Shown here piece by piece: positions 43,251 through 57,402 of a stretch of 64,000 nt of DNA. Below the pieces are notes generated by a model. It saw nothing but the letters and a program-made list of their open reading frames with translations. It made no database searches and was not told where the DNA came from. Positions within the stretch are counted from its first letter, which is position 1. Every line of letters starts with the position of its first letter. The DNA comes from Heligmosomoides polygyrus polygyrus (Eukaryota; Nematoda; Chromadorea; Rhabditida; Heligmosomidae), in the NCBI GenBank assembly GCA_947396885.1, contig OX377204.1, positions 27,659,706 to 27,723,705 on the forward strand, given 5' to 3'. The position numbers were made by a program, and so were the translations under genes.

Positions 43251-44956
43251 TTACAAGGAAGGTTCCCAACTCTTGGTGAGCTTTTGCTATGCTATTTTGG
43301 CAGAACGTAGGACCCTGTGAGTGGAGTCCAGAACCACAGTCAGTTTTTGCTGAACGCTTCTTTAAAGACCTGAAAAGGAGATATGAAAGAGGGCGGTGCA
43401 AGCGTGCCTGCAACTATCATCAACCCCTACGACAACCGCAAGATGTGCATCGGTGGCGCAGCCGGCAACACTGCCGCCTCATAGGAGGGCCGGCGGGGTT
43501 TTCAGTTCGAGTCGGAGTGCTGCAATCGTTTTCGCACGTATTAGTTTGTTGTTATCACACTTTCTTATGATTACAGGGGTCAAATTTAGACCACCAATGC
43601 TACAACAAACCAAGGCTCTATTCGCGCCTTCATATGTTCTAGCTTTTCAACTATGCATATCCTTACCACCACCGATCATGCCTTATCACCAACGATACCG
43701 TAACGATACCGTAACAAATACGCTCTTCATGCGGTTGAATAAGTATTATGAAACCGGGCCATATCGGTACATACCCAAGTGCACTAAAAATTTCGTTCTC
43801 ACCTGAACGTGTTGTTGGCCACTACTTTCCACCTTCACACTGGATTTCACTTCTCCGACAAAGAGAGAGGTTGCGGTTGCGGATGCCATAAAACGACGCC
43901 ATTTATGGAGATATCAACTGCAGGAAGAAGAGGCGGTACAGAGTAGAGGTACAGTACCGTCGGTGAACGTTCGCCAAAACGCGGCCGGCGGCGGATTAAT
44001 CCGCCGTTTCGGCCGCTTTGCCATAACTCTCTTCAAAGTCGCTTATATTCAATGAAATGCACACTGTTGGAATCAGAAGAACATGATCTACCCAATGGCG
44101 TAAAAGTCTTAACAAAGTTTTAAAATTTCAGAGTTCGAGATGACCTAGATTAGTCGAGCCCGTAATTGTCATGACCTGATCCACATTCGCCCCTGAGTTT
44201 CCCCCAATTGTGCCCCCTGGCAAGGATCGACTTGCCTAGTGGAATTTTAAAAATTTTAAACATTGTCGAAAATGTGTGTCATGCTAATTTTAGGTTTTGT
44301 CTCTTCACGGCGATCTATTCGATATCAAATTTGCCTTGTTTGGCCCCATGTACATCATTCCATGCGTTCTCAACTGCCGGTTTTCCACTTTCGCTAATTA
44401 ATTACGACCGCATCACTTTTGCTCTGCGCTGAAATTTTCGAATTTGAGTTGTGGATTACAACTATGGGTTTCAGGCTTAGTTTGATCAAAAGTAAAACAG
44501 TAGTCAGCCGCCAAATTGGCAGTGCATCAGGGTTCCAGGGAGACACGTCCTGCAAAGCTATTTCACGTGTTCAGATCTGTGTCTCCACGAGGCGGATCAG
44601 GATGAAAGTTGAATAGGTGGTCAGACACCATGCAGAGACAAAACGATGAAGCTGGCAGCTCACGTCTCGGAGATTCGTTTCATAGAAAGACAGTTTCTTT
44701 CAAATTCAACATTGAGATTTGACACTGACGTCTACCCAACCCTCGCAGAAGAGCTTCTACCACTTAGCAAAGCTCATATTGTCGATATCTTTCGAAATTT
44801 TTTCACTCGACTTTAATCGAATTTATTACTTGAGACAGGTCCGATACTGGAGCCCAAACTGTTGCCGTAATTGCAGTGACCTGACCTGTCTCTGCAAACA
44901 TGCATTCTTTGGACATGCAGTCGCTCCTTCTCTCCTCTCACTGCTCACACTAACCC
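43251..44956 (+). repeat. Left arm of large inverted repeat (copy 2)
   Basis: Duplicate of 11908-13613, including the tRNA-like module at 43447-43519. Confidence 0.8.
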
Positions 44957-46001
44957 AACGCAGGGTCAGGATTGAGGTTTCAGAATCAAGGAGCGTCGTA
45001 CTCCTCCCCGTTTTAACTAAGGACTTTATCGTATTTTTTCGTAGTTTCTTGTACACCTCAAAGAATCCTTTTTTTAATTTCGGCAGTCTTTAAATCAGTG
45101 TGGTCCGCTTCAGTTTCGCAGATTCCACCTGGACGTTATGGACACGACCGTTGCTTTTAAACCTGAAAGAGCGACATTTGCATGCAAGATTGCACTCTAT
45201 AAAATATCGAGCGTTAATTGCAAGTAATCACTCAAGTGCTTCCCTTACAAATATTATCTGATTTTCTGTCTTTTGTTTATCTCTTCACACAGTAAAAAAA
45301 ATAAGCTTCAAGCTTCGATATAATTTGGGACCGTCTACAAAATTGTCATTTGCATAAAAATAAAATTATTTTCTACCTAAAGTAGAAATAATATAGGTAA
45401 AATTTTGCCTTAAATAGATCCACGTTTTGCCCTATATACAGAGAAAAATACAGATTTCTTAAGCAAACTTCCATATGATCTGGGGATTCCATTTTTCCTA
45501 TTCCAAAAATGTGTCTGAATAGTGGAACCCACTGATCGCACAGAATATTGCTGCATAACAAATTGATTTTTAATGGTCAAATCTTTAAGGTTTTTCATTC
45601 GCACGGGAGAAAACTATTTTCGTGACAAGTTAATCCTTCACATAGGTTAATTGGTGTCAGAGATCGCTGTTGCCTACACTTAAACTGTCATAAATCGGAG
45701 AGCTTTTGGAAATGCTCGATTTTTAGTCGATTTTTGCGGAAAACCCCTAACCGTGTCGAAGATCGTAGCGGAGAGCCAGGTTTTTTATCGTACGATACCT
45801 AGGGGTTGAATTTTTGTGAGGTACTTTTTATGAGGTATTCCGTTTTCTGATGTTGTTTCCTAGAGGTGGAAAACATATCTTTCCATGACAAATCATCGCT
45901 TCGGTTTCGACTCGGTCATAGATTCAAACAGCTGTTCAGAAAAAAATTCTAATGAAACCACTTAAGTCATCATTAATCGATATTTTAAAGAGAGCAAATG
46001 G
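44957..46001. other. Unpaired centre of inverted repeat (copy 2)
   Basis: Duplicate of 13614-14658; no recognised coding sequence. Confidence 0.6.
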
Positions 46002-47681
46002 TTAGTGTGAGTAGTGAGAGGGGAGAAGTAGCGATTGCATGTCCAAAGGACACATGTTTGCAGGGACAGGTCAGGTTAGGTCACTGCAATTACAGCAACA
46101 GTATGGGCTCCAGTATCGGACCTGTGTCAAGTAATAAATTCGATTAAAGTCGAGTGAAAAAATTTCGAAAAATGTCGCAAATATGGGCTTTGCTAAGTGG
46201 GAGGAACTCTTCTGCGAGGGTTGGGCAGACGTCAGTGTCAAATCTCAATGTTGGATTTGAAGGAAACTGCCTTTCCATGGAAGCGAAACTCCGATAAGTG
46301 AGCTGTCAGCTCCATCGTTTATGTGAGACAGCATTTCTGCTTGGTGTCTGACCACATATCCAGTTAGACACAGATCTATACACACGAAGTAGCCTTTGCA
46401 GGACGTGTCTCCCTGGAACACTGATGCACTGCCAATTTGGCGGCTGAATACCGTCTTACTTTTGATCAAACTAAGCCTGAAACCCATAGTTGTAATCCAC
46501 ACCTCAAAGTCGAAAACTTCAGCAAAACTGAGCCCTAGAGCAAAAGTGATGTGATCGTAAATAATTAACGAAAATGGGAAAAATTGGCAGTTGAGGATGC
46601 ATGCAACGCTGAACGATGACAAGCCAAGCGAATTTGATATCAAAGAGATCGCCGTGATGAGACAAAACCCAAAATTAGCATGAAACACATTTTCGACAGT
46701 GTTTAAATTTTTTAAAATTCCACTGGGCCAGTCGATCTTTGCCAGGGGCACAATTAGGGGAGACTCAGGGGCGAATGTGGATCAGGTCAAGGCAATTACG
46801 GGCTCGACTAATCTAGGTCATCTCGAACTCAAAAATTTTGAAATCTTGGTAAGGTTTTTGCGCCATTGGGTAGATCATGTTCTTCTGATTCCAACAATGT
46901 GCCTTTCATTGAATATAAGCGACTTTGAAGAGAGTTATGGCAAAGCGGCAAAAACGGCGTATTAATCCGCCACCGGCCGAGTTTCGGCGAACGTTTACCG
47001 ACGGTACTATAGTATAATAAAAATAGCACCTTTCTACACGTATCATCTAGGTGGTTTCATAGGTGCGTTTCGACGAGGAGGTGAATGTCGACTGGACACC
47101 GACTGACACTGGCTTTTGTTTATGATGCTGTTGGTGTGCCAAGCGCTTGTGTTTTACTTGTTTCATAGTTTTGTACCATAGCTGTTGACTGGAAGGGAAA
47201 TAATAAATATAAGACTTTTAATTTAATGATGTATGAGACTTTTTATTTGCAGAGAAGTGACATGAAATAGATATGCATAGTTGAAAAACTAGCACATATA
47301 AAGGCACAAATAGAGAGGCCTGGTTTGTTGTAGCATTGGTGGTCTAAATTTGACCCCTGTAATCATAAGAAAGTGTGATAACAACAAACTAATACGTGCG
47401 AAAACGATTGCAGCACTCCGACTCGAACTGAAAACCCCGCCGGCCCTCCTATGAGGCGGCAGTGTTGCCGGCTGCGCCACCGATGCACATCTTGCGGTTG
47501 TCGTAGGGGTTGATGATAGTTGCAGGCATGCTTTCAGGCCTCCTTTTCAAGTCTTTAAAGAAGCGTACAGCGAAAAATGGCTGTGGTTCTGGACTCCACT
47601 TACAGGGCCCTACATCCTGCCAAAATACCATCATACCAAAGCTCACCATGAGTTGGGAGCCTTTCCTTGTTAGAGGCATCA
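46002..47681 (-). repeat. Right arm of large inverted repeat (copy 2)
   Basis: Duplicate of 14659-16338, including the tRNA-like module at 47413-47486. Confidence 0.8.
46245..46751 (-). pseudogene. Possible reverse-transcriptase remnant (copy 2)
   Basis: Duplicate of the 168-codon frame at 14902-15408. Confidence 0.35.
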
Positions 47682-49739
47682 GCCCGCGAATTATGCCTTT
47701 GAAACAGCTCAACAGTACCGCAACGTAAATGGTTGATGTTGTTCTAATCGTAGTTTACACAAAACTATAATAAATCGAGCCCCTTTCAAGGGTACTCCTC
47801 CATTACGTAAGGAAGAGAAACGAGATAGAACTTGAGTCTAGTCCTTAGTCTTCAGCGTATCCAGTAGAGCTTACGTGTTTGCGAAAAAGTCTATCAAAGC
47901 TAATAGGAAAGCCTGCTTCATACTCGCTTATAGTGATAAAGAGAGTAGTTTTGCCAATGTTCTATTTTCTTCAACAAGGTTGAAAACATGGCTCTTCCAG
48001 CTTTGCAAAGGCAGCCTGTCACTGAAATACTTTCAGTCCTTTCCTCGTCGGAAACGCGGTGTATCAATGGGCTTTGGTGAGAGAAAGGCCTACTTCCTGT
48101 CGATTCGGCCCAATCCGAAGTTCGCGACGTGGTTTGGAAAGAAGAAAAAAGCAGCAACCCCAGCAGTCGATGAGTTCGTTTCGGATGGTAAACCCATCAA
48201 AAAGAAGCAGCACTCTGTTACGGACTGCTGCTGCTGCTCATTCCAACACTGTAGGAGTGCTGTCATAGCAAGTATTTCCGTGCTTTGCGCCCCGCGAAAT
48301 TGGGCACGCCACTGCCGAGGAGAGCGCGGAATCCGAGCACAGAGCCGTACAGAACCCTAGCGGAGGGCTCCAGTACTCCTGTACTCATCACCTATCAGTT
48401 TCTAGAGCCAAAATTTGTAGCTGCACTCGTATTTCTTTGTCTATTCACCGATTCCGTAACTGGCGGAATGGTGAGTACAATTTCGCAGCGAATTGTAGCG
48501 CACTGAATCGTTTGCACGGAAAGTGCCACTGACAAAAGCGCGAAGTGCGACTTAACCGAGAAAGCTGCATCTGCTTTTATGTCAATTGACTTCAGCGCAA
48601 GTGTAGTAGTCGCTTAAGTCGGCAATTTATGTCAGAACCTGAAGCATCAAGTCCTGTGTCCATTTCAACAGCTGTTGTGCCCTAGGCTCGAACCGACCCG
48701 CAACAGTAAACGGTGCCCCGAGCCCGAGGCTCGTTGTATGGCAGATCGGTGGAGACAGGTGTTAATATACATAATACCCAAGGTTTATCCACAGCTTTCA
48801 ATCCAAGCAACCGTTCCTCTACGTTACTGCGGGAACGCCAACGATTACTCTTGAGGCGTATGCCCACAAAACGGTGTTCTTCCTCTGGTGGATTACCTCT
48901 TTCGGATTCCATATACGATCAGACCTCCTCATCCTTCTAGCCTTTTCTTGTGATCTAGTTGCCCACGTTGTGGATAGAGTTGCTCCAAGAAAAGACAAAC
49001 GATGACAGTGAAAGGCTGCCGTTCCACAAGAGGGTGGAAGAGAGGACAGCCATCTACGGCGAAGACAGGACAGTGAGCGACAGAAAGTGAGCCCGAGCTC
49101 ATAAACGTTGGCGGAGTATCGAGTATGCGCATCAGCTTGCTCGCGGTTGTACCCATAAGGTCACTCCATGCGGCTTTAAGCAGTCAGGGCGAAAGTTACG
49201 ACAGCAACCAGCTTCAGTGGTATAAGCCACTAACTGCAACGACTTTGTAGTTGTTCTGAGGGGATTTGCCGTTCATTCCCATGTTAGCACAGTCCTTGAT
49301 ACCTCTTTCTGAAATGGCTAGAACCATATTACAGGAAAAGCAAAATACTTCTGCCTATCGCACCAGTTCCCGAAAAAAGTCTTCCAAAAGATCTGGAGGA
49401 GGAGGATGATACAGGTGATTGGTAGAAGTTATTTGCAAACTAAAAAGGTGGAATGCATACTGATTCCTTGGTAGAGAAAGGCGTAGTTACGGTTTGTTTT
49501 CATCAATAAACAATAAAAGTTTATATGAAAGAGTAGGAGCAGAAAGGGGCACTTTTTAACTTAAAGGAAACCGAGGTTTCTCATGGTATTGTTAGGGTGG
49601 GGGGGGGGGCAAAAATAATGAGACAAATTGAAAGAATTCTTTATCTCTTTATAATTCAATATAATTTCTTCTTTATAATTCCTGCTTATGGAATGAGGCG
49701 TCCACAACCAACGATGTAAGTGACTGGAGTAAGTATGCT

Positions 49740-51578
49740 GTGTACAGCAGAAAATTGGAAAGAGCTACCTTTAGATATCACGTTTACTTAGAGAAGAAAC
49801 TTCTCGGATCCACGGATCGAAACAAATTTTATCGATACGTTAATGCGCGTAGTGGAAACAATTCCGCAATTCCCTCTTTGATTGACGAACGCGGCTTCTG
49901 TCACTCATCTCCTCAGGACAAAGCCAATTTACTAGCTTCACAGTTCCTAAGACAATTTGGAACGTTCACGAATTCGTACTCGCAACCGTCTCAAAGCCAG
50001 GCTCAAGCGGGTGTGAGTACAAATTCAGTTCCCGCTCGTAGTGCTTCTCAAATGGAGTCTTCCTTGTGGTTTCATAAGGAGCACATTTATGAAATTCTTT
50101 TAAAGTGGCCAAGATCTAGTTCTCTATCCCCAGACTTCATTCCGTTGAGTTTTCTCAAAAGGATTCTGCACCACATAGCTTATCCATTAGAGCATATTTT
50201 CAATTTTAGTTTCATTACAGCTGAGGTGCCCAGAAGGTGGAAGCATGCGTTCGTCACTCCTATTTCCAAGAAATCTCCTTTAAACGACCCTCGTAACTAT
50301 CGTCCAATAAGTATCACATCAGTTCTAGCCCGAGCGTTTGAAAAAATCGTTAAGAAACATATTCTAAGGCATCTTGAAGCCAATAAGATAATCTCAGATA
50401 ACCAATTTGGATTTTTACCAGGTAGATCTGTTGAAACTTCAATGCTTACTTCCCTCAATGACTGGACTGAAGGAATGGAAAGTAAGAACCGCGTTGATGT
50501 GGTATATTTTGACTTTTCCAAAGCTTTCGATAGAGTCCCGATACCACAATTATTATGCAAAATGAGCATGGTCGGTATTCACCCTATGGTAATTAATTGG
50601 ACGCGCAGCTTCCTTACTGGAAGGACATATCAGGTTAAAGTTGAGGGAGCATTTTCCTCCGTTTTTGATGCGTGTACTGGAGTTCCACAAGGCGGAGTGC
50701 TCTCTCCTCTCCTCTTCCTTATTTATACATATGAACTTCCAGACACAGTTTCCAGGTTTGGAGTCACATGCAAAATGTATGCAGATGATTTAAAGATTTA
50801 TAAAATTGTCAAAGAAGACCAAGACTCTATTTGCGTTCAAACAGCGATTGACTACATTTCCAATTGGGCGAATGAGTGGAAACTACCACTTGCACCTGAG
50901 AAATCTTGCTGCTTAGTAATTGGTGGCCGAAATGTTGTCTCTCGCCCTGCCTACAAACTACAGAATTCAACACTTAGAGTAGTTGACGAGGTTCGTGATC
51001 TTGGATTTTTAATACGCAAAAATCTGAATTTTGACGCTCACTACAAATCTTTGGTAAAAATGGCAAATTTTCGCACCTACAACATTTTCAAAGTTTTGAA
51101 GAGCAATAATCCTGATCTCCTTCTGCGGGCTTATAAATCATATGTGCGGCCGATAGCTGAATTCGGAACAACTGTGTTCAACCCTCTCAAGAAGAAAGAC
51201 ATTGACATGCTCGAAAGAATTCAGAATAATTTCACTCGCAAAGCAGTAATGAGATGCTTTGGCATGGACTACTCGCAAATCCCAAATGGCCGAGAAAGAA
51301 ACAGGATGTTGGGATTAAAGTCTCTTGAATGTAGAAGGCAATCATTCGATCTCAAGATGCTTTTAAAGATTCTCACCCAAAAGGTGCACATAAACCCGTG
51401 CATATTTTTCCGAGGCCATCTGTCTAGAACAAGGAGAGGTAAGCTTCAGCTATATGTGCCGGTAGCGAGGACCACAGTCAGATCAACATTCTTGACCTAT
51501 AGAAGCTTGCGGGAGTTCAACTTATTACTAGCCCAAAACGAGAATCTCTTAGGATTATCTGAGCATTCGCTCGCTTGA
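49740..51578 (+). CDS. Non-LTR reverse transcriptase, 612 codons (copy 2)
   Basis: Duplicate of 18397-20235. The frame is again uninterrupted from a GTG and the YADD catalytic motif is intact. The translated protein is identical to that of the first copy. Confidence 0.9.
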   Translation: MYSRKLERATFRYHVYLEKKLLGSTDRNKFYRYVNARSGNNSAIPSLIDERGFCHSSPQDKANLLASQFLRQFGTFTNSYSQPSQSQAQAGVSTNSVPARSASQMESSLWFHKEHIYEILLKWPRSSSLSPDFIPLSFLKRILHHIAYPLEHIFNFSFITAEVPRRWKHAFVTPISKKSPLNDPRNYRPISITSVLARAFEKIVKKHILRHLEANKIISDNQFGFLPGRSVETSMLTSLNDWTEGMESKNRVDVVYFDFSKAFDRVPIPQLLCKMSMVGIHPMVINWTRSFLTGRTYQVKVEGAFSSVFDACTGVPQGGVLSPLLFLIYTYELPDTVSRFGVTCKMYADDLKIYKIVKEDQDSICVQTAIDYISNWANEWKLPLAPEKSCCLVIGGRNVVSRPAYKLQNSTLRVVDEVRDLGFLIRKNLNFDAHYKSLVKMANFRTYNIFKVLKSNNPDLLLRAYKSYVRPIAEFGTTVFNPLKKKDIDMLERIQNNFTRKAVMRCFGMDYSQIPNGRERNRMLGLKSLECRRQSFDLKMLLKILTQKVHINPCIFFRGHLSRTRRGKLQLYVPVARTTVRSTFLTYRSLREFNLLLAQNENLLGLSEHSLA

Positions 51579-51789
51579 TTGTTGTCCAGCGTTCATTGTT
51601 ATAACTGTTTCCGTTCTCATTTATTGGTGCCTACTTAGTCCTCAAGTTTGAGTTATTAATGTTTGTGTTGCTTTTTTGTTTCTTTATTATATGCGTGGCT
51701 GCCACCATGCTGTGTGAATAAATTCAATTACAACTCAACGATGCTGAGGAATGTGTTTGCCATTAAGATCAATGACTTGGTGTCATCGC

Positions 51790-52308
51790 TCAGCCAACTT
51801 CCTGATCTTTCCAGAACTGCTTGGGCCTGGTGTTGATCAACTGCTCGATATGATTGTCAAGGACTGGTTGGGTTCTTGTGTCCCTTCCGTCCAGGAAGTC
51901 CCGTAGGCCCAAGAAGTGGTGGTAGTCGCATGGAGAAATGTCCGGCGAATACGGTGGATGAGGCATGTGAAAGTAATCTAACTGGGCAAGCTTATCTGTG
52001 GTTACTCGATGAGGTGCGGCGTTGTCGAAGAGGAGGAGCTTCTTGAAGCGCTGCGACTGATTAAGTTCGAGTCGCATGTCCATCTCTTCTATTTCGTTTA
52101 CCTTGGCCTTGGAGTCCATCGTCATGCTTTTGGTAAACAACGTTTAGTATACCGGTCCATGGGCGCAGACCTAAAAGCTCAGAAGGTGCACATCGCCGTG
52201 AACATCTCGCCGTACGAAGGTCGGTAACAGGTCATCAGGCCTCACCCAGACTGGCTGCTTGGCAGGGTCAAGGTAGAAGAAGTGCTTCTCATCCTGCGTA
52301 AGGATTGA
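51790..52308 (-). pseudogene. Mariner-type transposase pseudogene, D32D (copy 2)
   Basis: Duplicate of 20447-20965. Confidence 0.8.
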
Positions 52309-52883
52309 ATCCAGGCTGCTCGGGGTTGGGAATCGGGAGATATTTGCGCGACACAGGTCGACTCGTCAGGCTGGGGTTTCGGAATGAGACATACTGCGGT
52401 TTTGGCATGCTTCTGGAAAGGGCCAAAGTGGTAAATTCTAAAGAGGCTTTCAATAAGTAGCATACAAACATACAAATACGGCTAGCATGAAACCAGACTC
52501 CAGTCACGAGAAATATGAACACGGCACGGAGAGTCTCATTACTTTTGGCCTCCCCCCCCCCCCACCCCCTAATAAAAGCTTTCTCTAAAGCTTCAGTCTA
52601 GATTTCACAAACATAGCCCTCGACTTGAACAATCCATGGATCAAAATTATAATTTCTGATGATCTTTTTAATACATCTTCACTGAAATCAACCTCTGCAT
52701 TAAGATGACAGTAGAACGTCCTCTATCAAGAAGGGAATCAACGCTAAAAATCCGTTTATCAAAGGATGTCCATTTTGGACTGTTGGGACAGGGTGGGCAA
52801 CCAGCAAGTTTTGTTGGGATACTTTGTTTTCGTGAACCGACTAGAACTGATACATGTGAGCCTATTCTAGAGAAGAGGAAGAA

Positions 52884-54167
52884 ATGGCCGAAGACGATTA
52901 CCCAGTTGACATCGAGGCGATTGAAAAGGTAGACGATTCTACTAACTTATCATCTAACAGTTTCGAGAAATTCGGCACATTTTTCTTAGTACAGCATATT
53001 AAGCAACTCTTAACGCCTACATACGGCCTAGCGGTTATTACTGGAAATAACTTCTTACTTCTTGTCTGATATCTAAGCCATACAATCAAAGGGACCAGTC
53101 TGAAATCCAGAGAGACACAAATGTGCACAGTGTGGTGAGCAACGAAGACAAGAAAAACGACGAATAGTCAATAAAGGGAAGACGGTTGAGATAGAGAGGT
53201 CTCCATACTTTGCAAAAGCAAGCTGTAGATCTTTAAATGCCACAGCTTCCACGCCACATTCAACTGGAATTCTCGATGTTCGTTGTTCTGCAATCTGTCG
53301 GTACATGGTTCTACTGGAAGCATCAGAACTTCTTGCTCTCTTTCTCGTTTGGCTTCCCTACCTCTTATATTTCCTATTTTGTGTTAGTTGTGGTTTATGT
53401 TAGGTTACAATCAGTAAACATCCAGCGTAGCCGTCGTTTCCACTATCAGATACTCGACTTCAAAAACCCATTGCAACCGATCGATATATCTAATCACATC
53501 CGTCTTCTTCATGGATACGTGATTTCTATATCAAACGGTGAAGTCGATGACGTTGATAACTTTGATTGCGATGTGGAGCTCTACGTCGACCATTGTACAT
53601 ACGGAGGAAGGAGCATGTCTAGTGACAACGGACAGAAGGAAATACGGATTGGGTGACAAGCCGATGGGTCATAGCTTCTTGTAGACTATTTGTTGAAATT
53701 CGCCGCTGGGCTTCATTTACTTTTTCACAACTAGGAAAGACCTTTTTCTAGGGTAGGGACTATTCTAGTCTTTATACTGCTTCCGCCGTAGAGCGGTCGT
53801 GGTAGATTTCTGTTTTGTCAACCTTGAAAAGAAGCTGCTCACCTTAACGGATGAGGGCACATTTATTCAATGAATGGATAACATATGGTTGAAGGTTTTT
53901 GTTTTGTTGTTTGTGTAGAAAACTAATCCTATACTAGAATTCACTCCTAGTCCTTATAAAAAGGCTTGAACGAGCTCCGAAGGAACAATATAGCGTGGAA
54001 CAGTCAAAACTCTAGAGATCGGTGTGGGTTCTTGTAATTGGATTCACTTGTGCTTATAGGTTGTGAATGGCGCCGAACTAAAGCGACCACCGTTTATCAA
54101 GAAGAATTTCGACTGCAATGCCGACATGGATACCTTCAAGAAAGACGACGCCCTGTTTGAAAAGTAA
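52884..54167 (+). CDS. Candidate spliced host gene (copy 2)
   Basis: Duplicate of 21541-22824. Proposed exons are 52884-52928 and 54060-54167, with AATAAA at 54257-54262. Confidence 0.3.
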
Positions 54168-54313
54168 AATCCAAACAGTTAATTCTTGTCCCTAAAAACA
54201 CCTTATTTAGGTTAGGAGCTTCTTTCTGCTTTAGTGAAGCTATTTAGGTTGAATTAAATAAAGCAAGGCACTAATAAATTTCCTTAAGCTTAGAAAATTT
54301 TCCGCACGTGATG

Positions 54314-54351
54314 ATCTCTAACAGGCAACTTTGTATAAACGAAATAAATTC

Positions 54352-54402
<51 letters not shown>

Positions 54403-54456
54403 CTGTATGCAATACAGGAATTTATTTCGTTTATACAAGGTTTGCCTGCTAGAGAT
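54314..54456. repeat. (TA)n-centred palindrome (copy 2)
   Basis: Duplicate of 22971-23113. The (TA)n run appears to have the same length in both copies, which is unexpected for an unstable microsatellite unless the duplication is very young or artefactual. Confidence 0.65.
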
Positions 54457-55039
54457 ATAAAAATTAATATGAATAAATAAATAAATATATATGTGGTATA
54501 GTACAGTTCACGATTCGTTTAACGCTTAATAAATGGATTTCTCAGTGTCTCTTAAAGGGTAAATCGGTTGAACCATAATCTGTCCTTTATTCGCTTTATT
54601 TCAGAGAACTGATTTTTGGGAACACCGTAACCAGCGTATTAAATTTGTTTTGCCAAGACCAGAAGTATGTTCTGTAGAGTTTAACCGTTTCACTCCACTT
54701 CCACAGCAACCAGAAGTACAATGCATGCAAGCAAAATTTCAGAGAGTCTAAAGGGGAGTCTAAAGAGAAACCAAAGAGATCTTCAGAGAAAGATTTACCT
54801 TCGGCAGAGAGGAGCGAAAAGATGGTGACATGGGCCAACACGATTACGATCACAACGTTTGATGTAGAAAAACGTGAGCCGAAGAAGGTATGCCTATTAC
54901 TCTGGCCGGACGGGAGAAGTTGGGCTGTAGGTAGGCAGATCAGCTACCAGGACACGGCCCAAGAATTGCAAAAGTGGGCAGAACCACCTGCCCAGCGCGC
55001 AGCACTTCGTCATCTCGGCCATCCGGTCATCCTTTTTAA

Positions 55040-55133
55040 GGGCAGCAGGTGCTCCCGGAGCTCGGCAGCACATCTTGCAAAGCTCGGAAGCACATCCTGC
55101 TCGAGCTGGGAAGCACACTTGCTCATTTTGAAG
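55040..55133. repeat. 22-bp tandem repeat (copy 2)
   Basis: Duplicate of 23697-23790. Confidence 0.6.
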
Positions 55134-55335
55134 GGGCACCTTTCCATGTATTCCGCAGCACGTATTGCACAAACACGCGAACCGAACTTGCGCGCACCCT
55201 TCGGTGCCTGAGCACTACCTTCACTTGAAATTAGTACCTCCACCACTGGTAGTACTCCCACTACTACTCGTGCTCCTAACAGTACTCTAAGCACCAACTC
55301 CTACTAGTTCTAGTTTTTTCACTATCTACTACTAC

Positions 55336-55396
55336 TTTAACATCTGCTCCACCGACCACTATAACTCAAGAAGTGGTCGGTGGAACAGAAGTTAAA
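55336..55396. repeat. Strong 61-base hairpin (copy 2)
   Basis: Duplicate of 23993-24053. Confidence 0.55.
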
Positions 55397-55662
55397 ATAC
55401 TCTCACCAAACTCCGGCGGTTTGCGTCCAACGCCGATGACCGCCTCGCTCTGGAACGTCTCCTTCGCCTGAAAAAGACAAAATAAACGAGTTTAATTTTT
55501 CAAACAGAAACGAACACCAATGCGAACGACGCCAATCATCGAGAAATTGCAACGAAAACCGAGGTAAACCATTGACAAACAAAAGTGAACCCAAATAACG
55601 TAGCGCAACCCCGTGCTCCACTCGGATCGACCGCTTGCGCAAGCGGAAATCGCGGTGGGACC

Positions 55663-55923
55663 CATGTGTGCCGCAGTACTTGGGCGGTACCTGGACAGTA
55701 CCTGGGCAGTTAGTCGCCGCAACGCGCAGCACCTTGGCAGCACTCCACTTGATATTGTTGGGCATTAGGGCGTGTAAAGCCAATGGCCGGCGCTGACGGA
55801 AAGAGCGAACGCTCCTGCAGTACTTGCGCTGTACCCCCGCTGTACCTCCGCGGCATCTCCCGGTTCGGAAAGTCATTTCGCAACAGTGCCGCACCTCCGC
55901 AGTACCTGCTGTGATTCCTCCTC
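55663..55923 (-). repeat. Degenerate GGTACTGC-type repeats (copy 2)
   Basis: Duplicate of 24320-24580. Confidence 0.4.
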
Positions 55924-56842
55924 CGCCATACCCGCGCCCCACTGATCAATCACAATCGAGGGGCGGTCCCGCAGCATATACTGCCCAGTGCCTAATTGGA
56001 AAGGGGCGGAACCTACCGCGCAAGTTCTCCCGCCCAGCCAGAACTACGAATAAAGACAAAGCTTCGATTAGATCACAAATGACCCGTTAGTATTGACCTA
56101 GCAATTAGTAGCATTTGAAAAATCTGAAGAAGAATGCTGACTTTACAGTCGTAACGGATTTTCCTTGATTTTGCATTTCGCTCGAAAACTGAAACGTTTA
56201 CAGAAACGAGTTCCACAAGAGGAGCCAATGAGGGACGTGAAAAGAATGTCGGGCGAGACGACGAAGGATTAAAACTGTGGCCATGTTAATACAGTTATCA
56301 ACCAAAAAAAGCACAATTAATGTAAAATGGAATATGGTCGGCGCGCAAGTCGCACTAAAACCGTTACATACTTGTTTATAATCGTGGCTGATCACAACAG
56401 TGAAATAAATGGTTTTATCTTATCATTTACAGTGTTTCAATGTGCATGCTGCATCACACACACCTTTACCACCTCCAGACCATGAAATCAGCAGCAGTAC
56501 ACGCATAACCCTTACAGCAGCTTTTTGAGAAAAACTCGAAAAATCTAATCCACTTTCCTACATATTCGAAATCCTTCGGGAACAAACGACTTCTTTTGGA
56601 AACTTATCTGAGTGAAAAATCGTTTATAATGCATTCTCAGCAAATTGTGGACGTATGATTGCGCAGTTGGACAAGGAGGCGGTTGTCGCTTTCACTTCGA
56701 ATTGAGATTATCAGGTCGAGTCCTGCCCAGGCCAGTTATTCTACAGAGATCGGCGATTTGGCATAAGATCGATGCGGAAAAAGTCTTTGTAATGGTTAAT
56801 TCAGTTTCTTTGTAATAGCTTAAAAGCAACAATCCCTGTTGC

Positions 56843-57213
56843 GAATCGGTGGCCCCACTGGCGAGGGAGCATGCCCTGTTGAGTGTGGTCCCCCATTCAC
56901 CCCGTGGTGCTACGAGGCACCCAAGAACCCAGGACCCAAAGGGGGACATACGGGGGACCCCATGATGTGAACAGCCCACGCCCCCTTCCTGGTAAACGGG
57001 GGGGGGGGCCGCGTGGTGACTTCTCTCCCATCGCGCTGGGCAGCGCCTGGATTGACGCACGCCCGCACCACGCATCAGCCGCGGATGCTACTGTATTGAA
57101 CCCGGACTGTATTGAACACACACAACCCTCGAATACTACCCAACGATCCCATGGTACCCAACTACAACGCTAACTCCTAACTAACCCACTAGCAACAACA
57201 ACAACAAATATAC
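56843..57213 (+). repeat. GC-rich block, possible retrotransposon leader (copy 2)
   Basis: Duplicate of 25500-25870. Confidence 0.2.
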
Positions 57214-57402
57214 ATAGCAATACCGATACCCGTAAGACACTGATAGGAGACTCACCACCTTCCTCGTCGTAGACAGCACAGTAGACATATATAACCACGG
57301 TTCATTCCATATACCAGCACCACACGACCATAATAATATAGCAGCTAGATACTAGAATATATGGAATAGGAGAGGCAGCTCCGGCAGGTAGAACTGCAAT
57401 GG

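Larger units (their letters stand above)
49595..52569 (-). mobile_element. G-tract-ended mariner split by retrotransposon (copy 2)
   Basis: Duplicate of 18252-21226, with G-runs of the same length at both ends. Confidence 0.7.
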